Shown here one piece after another: positions 17,269-25,045 of a stretch of 64,000 nucleotides of DNA. A program made the position numbers and the translations under genes. Position 1 is the stretch's first letter, and each line of letters starts with the position of its first letter. The stretch is from assembly GCA_965651905.1 (NCBI GenBank), contig CBFGUG010000010.1, positions 62,001 through 126,000 of the forward strand, given 5' to 3'. The stretch comes from SZUA-265 sp965651905 (GTDB taxonomy: Bacteria; Myxococcota_A; Polyangia; Polyangiales; Polyangiaceae). Under the pieces are notes generated by a model. The model ran no database searches. It was given only the letters and a program-made list of their open reading frames with translations, and had not been told where the DNA came from.

Positions 17269-18657
17269 TCAGTCGCGCGCCGCGTCGACCCGCCCGATCA
17301 GGTAATTGGCACGCAGCGTCTCGACGGTCGCAGGATGCGCCGCTCGGCGGTACGCGTCGCTGGCGTCCGCCCCCGCGTGCTCCATCAACACCCCGCGCCC
17401 CCCAGGATGCGCCTCCACGAGCGTGGAAAGATCAAACACGTCACCATCGATGATCACCCACAAGTCGCCGGGTGAACGATGGCGAGCCACCTCAGCATGA
17501 GAAAAAACTGGCAGCGCCGCCCGATCGATGGCTCCCGCTCGGCTCGGCAGCGGAGCGGTATCGGTTCCCGCTTGCAACGACGGCAGCCTTGGCATCGCCT
17601 CGTGACGCTCGGATGAACCCAGCTGCGAGGGCGGCGGCAATTGCCGTCCCGGAACATCCATCAAACTGCGGATCCAACGCTGGCTGGGAGGAGGCCATCG
17701 ATCGTTCACCGCCGCGAGCAACACGCGCACTGCCTCTAGCTGCGCGGGTGTGACGGCAGGCTCACCCACCGCCTGGCGAAATTCGTCGTCCATGGCAGTG
17801 CGCACCGCCAGCCGAATCACGCCGCGAAGTGGGTCGGGCAGGGTGCGTAGCGAGTTACCGAGGATTCTCTCGAACGTATCTTGTTTGATGGGGTGATGGG
17901 TCGCGTGGCGTCGGTTGTAGTCCGCATACCATGCATACATACGGTCGTAGTCGTGACTCAACTCGGCGATTCCCATTTGCAGGCCGAGGTTCACGTATGC
18001 GTGAAACACGCCGCCACGTTCGACAGGCAGCAACGGACGGTGAGCGATCCTGTCGGCACCATCGATCCAAGTGAACGCAGTTTGCAACAGGATATATTTC
18101 ATGCCCTCGTTCGGAATGAAGTAGCGGCCGTGGATGTCGCAGATGCGTTTTACGGCCTGGGCGCCGCGCTGGGTGTCGAGCCCCCACTCGAAGAAGTTCG
18201 AGAGCAGTCCATAGGTGTCGAAGTAACGCAGGACGGGCTGCGTCTCGGCCTTCTTCGTGCTGCGGATGAGCACGAGCAAGTCCGTCGATTGCGCGATGCG
18301 ATTGATGGCCGCAGTCTCGAGCACTCGTCCCTCGGCTCTAAAACTGTTGAACACGTGGTGGAGGATGCGATCGCCATCTCGTTGGGGATCGAGTGACGCG
18401 AGCTGCTCGGCACTGGTACCGCGCTCGAGCCATGCCAAACGCTGAAGGAGTCGCTGTCTGGCCTGTTGCCCCGTTACCGCGTCGAACTCGGCGCGACTGA
18501 CCTGACGCCACCGCTCCTCGGGCGTCTTCCGTTCGAGCCCCACGTAACCTGCCCACGCCTCCAACAGTCGGTCTGGAGCGTCGACTGCCCACGCGCCGAA
18601 CCCCGCGAACGCTGACGACAGCTGTTCGCGCTCCGCGGACTGTGTGGAAGTGGGCAT
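17269..18657 (-). CDS. MpaB/DUF2236-type oxygenase fused to cytochrome b5
   Basis: About 462 residues. The region to roughly residue 340 resembles the oxygenase MpaB / DUF2236 / latex-clearing family: a conserved R-x-x-x-IHGRYFIPNEGMKYILL segment near residues 170-190, then YNRRHATHHPIKQDTFER with the family's His-rich region. These proteins are haem-b enzymes. After a Pro-rich linker, the C-terminal ~75 residues form a cytochrome b5 domain: VIIDGDVFDLSTLVEAHPGG and, later, YRRAAH supply the two axial His. The fusion suggests an electron-transfer domain tethered to an oxygenase. The substrate is unknown. The ATG at 18657 is chosen because upstream sequence is not conserved-looking. Confidence 0.7.
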   Translation of the reverse strand: MPTSTQSAEREQLSSAFAGFGAWAVDAPDRLLEAWAGYVGLERKTPEERWRQVSRAEFDAVTGQQARQRLLQRLAWLERGTSAEQLASLDPQRDGDRILHHVFNSFRAEGRVLETAAINRIAQSTDLLVLIRSTKKAETQPVLRYFDTYGLLSNFFEWGLDTQRGAQAVKRICDIHGRYFIPNEGMKYILLQTAFTWIDGADRIAHRPLLPVERGGVFHAYVNLGLQMGIAELSHDYDRMYAWYADYNRRHATHHPIKQDTFERILGNSLRTLPDPLRGVIRLAVRTAMDDEFRQAVGEPAVTPAQLEAVRVLLAAVNDRWPPPSQRWIRSLMDVPGRQLPPPSQLGSSERHEAMPRLPSLQAGTDTAPLPSRAGAIDRAALPVFSHAEVARHRSPGDLWVIIDGDVFDLSTLVEAHPGGRGVLMEHAGADASDAYRRAAHPATVETLRANYLIGRVDAARD

Positions 18658-18913
18658 GGAATTCACGTTGACGCGGACGTGTGCCAGGTTTTCTGCTCCC
18701 CTGCAAACCACGCGCGAGCAGCCGACTCTCTGCGGCCGACTTCCGCGGGTTCCGACGCTGCCCCGAGCCGCGTGAATCAGCACGAACCTGCGAGTTCAGC
18801 GGGCTGAAGCCGAGCCAGCAACGGGTTGAAGCGTCGCGGTCGCGATGCGTCACTGCCGGGCGCCCCAGCCTTTGCAGTAGAGCAACAGCCGACGATATGC
18901 GACCTTACGCTCC

Positions 18914-20245
18914 ATGACCACCTGGTTCGAACGCAGCCGTTCGTCGCGCTGCCTGTTCCTCGCTTTTTCCGTCATGGCCTCGGTCGCTTGCGACTCGGGG
19001 GGCGAAGACACTGAGACGACTTCGAACGACGAAGAGTGCAGCCCCGGCCTGGAACGTTGTGAGTGTTTACCCGGCGGAGGCTGTGACCGAGGGCTCGAAT
19101 GTCGTTCCGGACTGTGTGTGGAGGCGATTCCCGATGGACTTGCTGATGGTCCCACGGACGATGACACCCAGTCAGAGCGCCAGGACGATCGCGAAACGTC
19201 GGACGCCGACGACACACCCGGCAGTCGGACGGACGACAGCTCGACGAGCGACGAAGCTGATGCCGGCAGCGGTTCAGACGACGACATGGAAGGCAATGAT
19301 GACGCGGACGGCGACGCCCCAGGGAACGACGCTGACGACGCGAACGACGACTCCGCGCTCGAAGACGACTCGGGTGGCGCTACGCCGAGTGACGATGCAA
19401 CCGACGACCCCAGCGACGATCAGAGTAGCGAAGTCGACGATTCGTCGAGCGCGACGGACGATCCGATGGGCTCGGACGCGGACCCCCCACTGCTCGACTG
19501 CGGCAACGCCCAACTCGACGCAAATGAGGCGTGCGACGACGGCAACCTGCTCGATGGCGACGGCTGCGCTGCCAACTGTCTCGACGTCGAGCCGCACTTC
19601 ACCTGCACCGATCCAGGGCAGCCCTGTATGCCCATCTCGGTGTGTGGGGACGGCGTCGTGTCTCGCACGGAAGCGTGCGACGATGCCAACGCTCAGCCAG
19701 ACGACGGCTGCGACGCGAGTTGTGCGATCGAACAGGGAATGAAGTGTGTGGGGCAGCCCAGCATCTGTTCGCCAGCCATCTGTGGCGACGCAATCCAGGA
19801 AGGGGCAGAGACTTGCGACGATGGCAACGCACAATCAGGTGATGGATGTGACGCCAGCTGCAGACTGGAGCCGAGCTGCGACGGCCCGATGGAAGACTGT
19901 CTCAGCCTATGTGGGGACGGTATCATCGTCGACGAGGAATGTGACGACTACAACACGATCGACGGTGACGGCTGCAGCTCGACCTGCCTCGTGGAAAGCG
20001 GCTTTGTCTGCTCTGCCGTCGAGGATGGCACGAGCGATTGTGCCCCGTTCTGCGGCGATGGCATCGTGAGTTCAGGCGAGCAGTGTGACGACGCCATCAA
20101 CGACGGCGGCTATGGTGAGTGCGGTCCAGATTGCACCCTGGGCGAGTACTGCGGCGACGGAATCGTGAATGGAGACGAAGAATGTGACCTCGGGCCAGTG
20201 CCCAGCGGCGATTGTCATGGCTGCAGGATGCTCCCAGACCGCTAG
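18914..20245 (+). CDS. DUF4215 lipoprotein with long acidic linker
   Basis: A 443-residue protein. The signal peptide ends in the lipobox SVAC near residue 26. A short Cys-rich module (CSPGLERCECLPGGGC) is followed by an Asp/Ser-rich linker of about 120 residues. The C-terminal half has about six DUF4215 repeats of the CGDGxxxxxExCDDGN type, less regular than those of the protein at 13453. Surface exposed; a binding or structural role is plausible, and no enzyme motif is present. It is divergent from the MpaB-like gene and followed 60 bases later by another lipoprotein on the same strand. Confidence 0.8.
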   Translation: MTTWFERSRSSRCLFLAFSVMASVACDSGGEDTETTSNDEECSPGLERCECLPGGGCDRGLECRSGLCVEAIPDGLADGPTDDDTQSERQDDRETSDADDTPGSRTDDSSTSDEADAGSGSDDDMEGNDDADGDAPGNDADDANDDSALEDDSGGATPSDDATDDPSDDQSSEVDDSSSATDDPMGSDADPPLLDCGNAQLDANEACDDGNLLDGDGCAANCLDVEPHFTCTDPGQPCMPISVCGDGVVSRTEACDDANAQPDDGCDASCAIEQGMKCVGQPSICSPAICGDAIQEGAETCDDGNAQSGDGCDASCRLEPSCDGPMEDCLSLCGDGIIVDEECDDYNTIDGDGCSSTCLVESGFVCSAVEDGTSDCAPFCGDGIVSSGEQCDDAINDGGYGECGPDCTLGEYCGDGIVNGDEECDLGPVPSGDCHGCRMLPDR

Positions 20246-20305
20246 AACGTACCAGCTTGCCCTGGAGCATTTCGCTCGAGATGCGCGCGAGGCTAGTCTC
20301 TCGGC

Positions 20306-21841
20306 ATGTTCGTGAAGCGCGCCCTACGCTGGGGGTGGTGGATGGGGTTCTGTCTTGCTTCGTCCTGCAAGCGAGAAGCACCTGCCCCCAAACCGATCGA
20401 CGAGACCGCACCCGCATTTTCGAGTGCACCCTCAGATTCAGCTGAAGACCGCATCGACGACGGTGCAGCGCCGACCCAGACACGCCCGCCGTCGAGTCCA
20501 CACGCCGCCCCAGCGCTGACCGAAGCCCGAGTGGTGTCGTTGGTAGAGGACTGGCTGGTCGCACAGAACAGCGTGGACTTCGTGAGCTACTCTGAGCAGT
20601 ACGCGGGCCGCTTCACGGGCATCAAGCGCGCTGGCAAGACCCAGCGCACGTTCGATCGCAAGGGTTGGCTGGACGATCGCAAAGGCATGTTCAAGCCGGG
20701 CCTCAAAGTGCAAGTCGCAGATCTTCGCGTCACCCTGTCGGGGGTGACGGCGCAGGTGCGCTTCGAGCAGACGTTCACCACCGACACATTCAGAGACGAG
20801 GGGCCCAAGGAGCTCTTGGTCATCGCCACCGACGCGGGTCCGCGCATCACCCGCGAGGAGATGCTCGAGTCGCGAGTGGGCGCGGCGAAGCCCGTCAGCT
20901 ACGTTCGCCCGGACATCTGGTACGTGGGCGACGGGCGCGTGTACCTGGGGGAGACGGTTATCGGCGAAACCCAACGTGGTGCGATCCTGCGCCTGCCTGA
21001 AATTGGCGATACCTACGTCGCAGAGCGCGCCGTAGATGTCCAACGACTATCACCCGAAGACCGCGCTTGGGTTGGGAAGAAGCTGTTTGCCTCGAGCGTG
21101 GACGGTGAAGGTTGCGAGGTGACGATCACGGAGCTGAGGGCGCGGGTGGAAGTCATTCCACATTTCGGACAAGTGCAGCGTTGGAACGGAGTTCACTTCG
21201 GAGATCCAGCGCAGGCCCTTCCGACACCATCGCCGAAAGAAGTGACCGAAGAAGTTTGGGCTTTGGGTGCGCGGGCTGGAGCCCAGCTCGTGGGCACCCT
21301 GAGCCGCGCTTGCGACGACGCGCGTTGGGCCACGCTGACACGTCCCGAGGTCGCGGCGCGTGCCGCGCAGAACGGCGGAGCCTACTCGAGCTACTTGCGT
21401 GGCGAACTGGCAAAACATCCCAACGCCGAGGACGTCCAGTACACCTTCGCAAACTCGCTGCCCGAGCGTTCCAAACTCGATTGGATCGATGAGGCGCACT
21501 TCAGGAGCTTCACGTTCGACGGGGTGGACTCTTTGCGGACGGCGATCGCGAGCGCAACGGTCGGAGAGGGCTGCTCCGACATTCGCGAATCGCTCAGCGT
21601 GGTGTACGAGTTAGACCTGCGCGGAGCCAAGCCACGCGTCGTGCGACAGCGCCCGCTGGAAGGCACATGGTCTGGCCCAGTCGACGTGCGCGCCGCGCTG
21701 GACCTCGATGGTGACGGACAGCTCGAGTTCATCAGCGGACCCGACGACTTCGAACGCAGCATTTCGTATTGGCAACCGACGCCCCAGGGTTACGACCGCA
21801 CCGTGCTGCACGCGGTCGACTACCAAGACTGCCCCTGCTGA
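20306..21841 (+). CDS. Lipoprotein with NTF2/SnoaL-like domain
   Basis: A 511-residue protein. The lipobox ASSC lies near residue 21. A Pro/Ser-rich spacer leads to a domain (about 75-185) with the W..AQ..D...Y...Y pattern of the SnoaL/NTF2-like domain found with L,D-transpeptidases: VEDWLVAQNSVDFVSYSEQY then VTAQVRFEQTFTTDTFRDEG. The rest, to residue 511, is not recognised; it contains a calcium-loop-like DLDGDGQLEF near the C-terminus. Predicted at the inner or outer membrane facing the periplasm. The function is unknown. Confidence 0.65.
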   Translation: MFVKRALRWGWWMGFCLASSCKREAPAPKPIDETAPAFSSAPSDSAEDRIDDGAAPTQTRPPSSPHAAPALTEARVVSLVEDWLVAQNSVDFVSYSEQYAGRFTGIKRAGKTQRTFDRKGWLDDRKGMFKPGLKVQVADLRVTLSGVTAQVRFEQTFTTDTFRDEGPKELLVIATDAGPRITREEMLESRVGAAKPVSYVRPDIWYVGDGRVYLGETVIGETQRGAILRLPEIGDTYVAERAVDVQRLSPEDRAWVGKKLFASSVDGEGCEVTITELRARVEVIPHFGQVQRWNGVHFGDPAQALPTPSPKEVTEEVWALGARAGAQLVGTLSRACDDARWATLTRPEVAARAAQNGGAYSSYLRGELAKHPNAEDVQYTFANSLPERSKLDWIDEAHFRSFTFDGVDSLRTAIASATVGEGCSDIRESLSVVYELDLRGAKPRVVRQRPLEGTWSGPVDVRAALDLDGDGQLEFISGPDDFERSISYWQPTPQGYDRTVLHAVDYQDCPC

Positions 21842-22281
21842 ACGTTCGATGTAACGATCGGCGTGGCTGCGGGGTGTGAACGCGCTGGGCGCGAGTGACC
21901 TGCCTGGGGATCGCGTCTGACGGCGCGCAGCGTTCACTCGGGGATCCAAGAAAGGGTTCCACGCCGTCCGATGTCGACGAGACGAGACGAGACGAGACGC
22001 TCGCACGAACTGCGGTCGTGTCCGTGTGACGCTTCGCGGGCGACGTCGTCTCGGGCAACACGCGGCGAGCGAAGCCACACTCTGACGGGAGGAACGTCGA
22101 GTGGCGCCTCGTCGGGACGGCAGGCGAGATTCGCGCGGCGACGTTTCGAAGGTGATGCCCACCGAGCCGTGCGAGGTTCAGGCGGCCGTGAGCTTCTGGT
22201 CGTGCGTGGGGTCAGTACGATGGCCGAATGGTTTCGACGAGGTGAAAGGCGTCGTGGTATTCGTCACGGCGGCCCTCGACC
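21842..22281. other. Intergenic region (440 bp) with GACGA microsatellite
   Basis: No gene was found. Open frames here have no recognisable protein sequence. At 21976-22000 a GACGA pentamer is repeated four times with one imperfect fifth copy. The promoter for the GH43 operon that starts at 22282 should lie in this interval, but no clear -35/-10 pair was seen. Confidence 0.5.
21976..22000. repeat. Pentanucleotide repeat (GACGA)
   Basis: Four perfect GACGA units (21976-21995) and a fifth ending in C. It is a short non-coding microsatellite about 280 bases before the GH43 gene. Confidence 0.85.
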
Positions 22282-23817
22282 ATGAATGCAATCACTTACG
22301 AAAACCCCGTGTTGAAGGGGTGCCATCCGGATCCCAGCGTGTGCAAGGTGGGCTCCGACTACTATCTCGCGACGAGCAGCTTCGAGTACTTTCCGGGCGT
22401 ACCGATTTTTCACAGCGTCGACCTGGTGCATTGGCACGCGCTGGGTCACGCACTCTGTCGCCCCGCGCAGTTGCCGCTCGAGGGGCAGGCGAGTTCGAAA
22501 GGGATTTTTGCGCCCACGCTGCGCTACCATCGCGGCACGTTCTATTTGGTGACGACCAACGTGGGACACCGCGGCAACTTCTACGTGACTGCGCGCGATC
22601 CTGCGGGGCCGTGGTCGGATCCCGTGTGGCTGGATGAGGCCGATGGCTGGATGGATCCGTCGTTGTTCTTCGATGACGACGGCAAGGTTTATTACACACG
22701 GCATCACGGCGGACGCCACGGTGTGGTGGTGCAAGCCGAGCTGGACGTCGAACGCGGGAAGCTACTGGGCTCACCGCGAGAGATCTGGAGCGGCACGGGA
22801 GGCATCTGGCCAGAAGGGCCGCACCTGTACAAGGTCCGAGGTTACTACTACCTGCTGATTTCGGAGGGCGGCACGAGTTACGACCACTCGCTGACCATCG
22901 CGCGCTCACGTTCGCCGTGGGGTCCGTTCGAGAGCAACCCCAACAACCCGATTCTCACCCACCGCCACCTGCCCGAGCTGCCGATCCAAGCGGTGGGCCA
23001 CGCCGATTTGGTAGAAGGTCCGAACGGCGGTTGGTTCATCGTGTTCTTGGGAGTGCGACCGTGCAGCAGCGGCCACCATCACCTCGGGCGTGAAACCTTT
23101 CTCGCCGAAGTGACGTGGAACGACGCAGGCTGGCCTGAGGTAAACGGCGGAGCACACATCGAGCGGGCGATGCGAGCCAACATCACACTGGGAGAGCCGA
23201 CCCCTGCCCTCACCCGCGACGACTTCGCCCGCGACGCACTAGGCCCGAATTACGAGTTCGTGCGCGCGGACGCGGGGTGCGCGTCACTGCTGGCACGACC
23301 TGGCTACTTGCGACTGACGGGTAACGCGCACAGTTTGGACGACGTTGCGGCCCCAGCGTTCGTCGGGCGCCGGCAGCCCGAGTTCGACGTGGTGGCGGAG
23401 ACGCGAATCGAGTTCGAGCCAGCCGCGCCAGAACACGAAGCGGGTTTGGTCATTCGCGGCGACGAGTCCCATCACTACGCGCTGCTGGTCGTCGGCGCCG
23501 AGCCCAACCAGCGACGCGTGGTGCTGCGATCGCGCACGCACGGCGAAACGCGGCAGCTGGGTGCGCTCGACGTGCAGAACGGTGCAATCACACTCCGCAT
23601 CGAAGCTTCGCGTGAGCACTACGAGTTCTCGGCGCAAGACGCTGCAACGGCCGAGCCCGTTCATCTAGGACGCGCTGCCACGGCAGCACTCTCCGCGGAG
23701 TCGCGCGGGCTGGGCTTCACGGGCGTGCGCCTCGGGCTGTACGCCAGCAGCCGGAACGCGAGCGAGCCGATGCCCCCCGCCGACTTCGAATACTTCGACG
23801 TGGAGCCTGCGCCATGA
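22282..23817 (+). CDS. GH43 beta-xylosidase / alpha-arabinofuranosidase
   Basis: A 511-residue protein without an evident signal peptide, so probably cytoplasmic. The N-terminal five-bladed beta-propeller (about 1-300) has the three GH43 acidic residues: the base Asp in CHPDPSV near residue 17, the pKa-modulating Asp in GWMDPSLFFDDDGKVYY near 120, and the acid Glu in WPEGPHLYKVRGYYYL near 176. The C-terminal ~190 residues form the concanavalin-like sandwich typical of GH43 xylosidases. It would release xylose or arabinose from oligosaccharides. Its stop overlaps the start of the next gene by 4 bases, indicating co-translation with a phosphatase-like protein. Confidence 0.9.
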   Translation: MNAITYENPVLKGCHPDPSVCKVGSDYYLATSSFEYFPGVPIFHSVDLVHWHALGHALCRPAQLPLEGQASSKGIFAPTLRYHRGTFYLVTTNVGHRGNFYVTARDPAGPWSDPVWLDEADGWMDPSLFFDDDGKVYYTRHHGGRHGVVVQAELDVERGKLLGSPREIWSGTGGIWPEGPHLYKVRGYYYLLISEGGTSYDHSLTIARSRSPWGPFESNPNNPILTHRHLPELPIQAVGHADLVEGPNGGWFIVFLGVRPCSSGHHHLGRETFLAEVTWNDAGWPEVNGGAHIERAMRANITLGEPTPALTRDDFARDALGPNYEFVRADAGCASLLARPGYLRLTGNAHSLDDVAAPAFVGRRQPEFDVVAETRIEFEPAAPEHEAGLVIRGDESHHYALLVVGAEPNQRRVVLRSRTHGETRQLGALDVQNGAITLRIEASREHYEFSAQDAATAEPVHLGRAATAALSAESRGLGFTGVRLGLYASSRNASEPMPPADFEYFDVEPAP

Positions 23818-24821
23818 CGGACGAGCTGGTCGCGCTGCAGCGGAAGCTGCACGCGACCTTGTGCGATCGCGTCGTCGCCGCTTGCGAGGTGCAGGACTCG
23901 GAGACCCTCAGCGCCATCGCCGACGACGGGCCCGGCGACACGATCTTCGCCATCGATCGTGTGAGCGAAAGCGTGTTGGTCGCCGACTTGGAACGAGCGG
24001 CACGGTCCGTGGGCGGCATCGTGCTCGTAGCTGAAGGCATCGAAGGCGGTGAACTGACATTGCCTCGAGGCAGCGCCACAGCGGCCTGGCGCATGATCTG
24101 CGATCCGATCGATGGCACTCGCGGCTTGATGTACCAGAAGCGCAGCGCATGGATCTTGTCGGCGATGGCACCAAACAAAGGCTCACAGACGCGCCTGTCG
24201 GACGTGGTGTGCTGCGTGCAAACGGAGATCCCGCTTCGCAAGCAGCACTTGAGCGACGGGATTTGGGCGACTCGTGGCCGCGGCGTCGAGGCGCGACGTT
24301 ACAACCGCCTGGACGGCACGTACTCGCCGCTCGTGCTACGACCGTCGAGGGCCAGCAGCATCGAACATGGGTATGCGATGCTCACTCGCTTCTTCCCGGG
24401 CGCCCGGGACGTGCTGGCGAGCATCGACGACGAGTTGGTGACGCGAGTGCTCGGGCCAGCGCGGGAAGGCAAGGCCGCGTGTTTCGAAGAGCAGTACGCC
24501 TCGACGGGTGGCCAGCTCTACGAACTGTGCGTCGGCCACGATCGATTCAACGCCGATCTCCGACCGCTGATGCGGGGTGTGCTCGAGAGGCGCGGCCGCG
24601 CCACGAGCATCTGCTGTCACCCGTACGACATCTGCACGGCGCTCATCGCCAGCGAACTGGGCGTGATCCTGACGGACGCCGCGGGGCGTCCGTTCGACGC
24701 GCCGCTCGACGTGCACACGGACGTCGCGTGGATCGGCTACGCCAACCAGGCACTCCGAGCGCAGCTGGAGGCTCCGCTGCTGGCGATCCTGCGCGAGCGG
24801 GGATTGACGCCCCGCGACTGA
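23814..24821 (+). CDS. Inositol monophosphatase-family protein
   Basis: A 335-residue protein. The metal-binding motif DPIDGTRGLMY near residue 101 matches the DP(L/I)DGT signature of the IMPase/FBPase superfamily. The upstream Glu is seen in VLVAEGIEGGE near 76, and the C-terminal motif CHPYDICTALIASELGVILT near 270 corresponds to the WDxAAG segment. It likely removes phosphate from a sugar or cyclitol phosphate with Mg2+. The length exceeds classical IMPases (about 265), with insertions around 110-200. The ATGA overlap with the GH43 gene suggests a linked role in sugar use, but the substrate cannot be read from sequence. Confidence 0.85.
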   Translation: MTDELVALQRKLHATLCDRVVAACEVQDSETLSAIADDGPGDTIFAIDRVSESVLVADLERAARSVGGIVLVAEGIEGGELTLPRGSATAAWRMICDPIDGTRGLMYQKRSAWILSAMAPNKGSQTRLSDVVCCVQTEIPLRKQHLSDGIWATRGRGVEARRYNRLDGTYSPLVLRPSRASSIEHGYAMLTRFFPGARDVLASIDDELVTRVLGPAREGKAACFEEQYASTGGQLYELCVGHDRFNADLRPLMRGVLERRGRATSICCHPYDICTALIASELGVILTDAAGRPFDAPLDVHTDVAWIGYANQALRAQLEAPLLAILRERGLTPRD

Positions 24822-25045
24822 GATCATGCGCCCTCGTTCGCGCGCGTGGACAGCAGCCCATTGCCCCGGGTAGCGCCAAAACGTCTCGATTTTCGTTCAC
24901 ATCAACTGACGGGCCGCTCCGATCCCGCGAGCTGTACGCCGCTTACGCGATGATGGTGCTATCACACAGGCGGCTACATTTTCGAATGGTTGGCGTCGTT
25001 CTTGCGTTCTGCTCTATGCTGGGACCAGGTTCGTAGTGGCGCGGC

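Noticed and set aside
24985..25020. Sigma-70-like promoter (TTGGCG, then TATGCT) before the Ser/Thr kinase
   Set aside because: The spacer is about 19 bases and the boxes are weak in a GC-rich genome; not firm enough to annotate.
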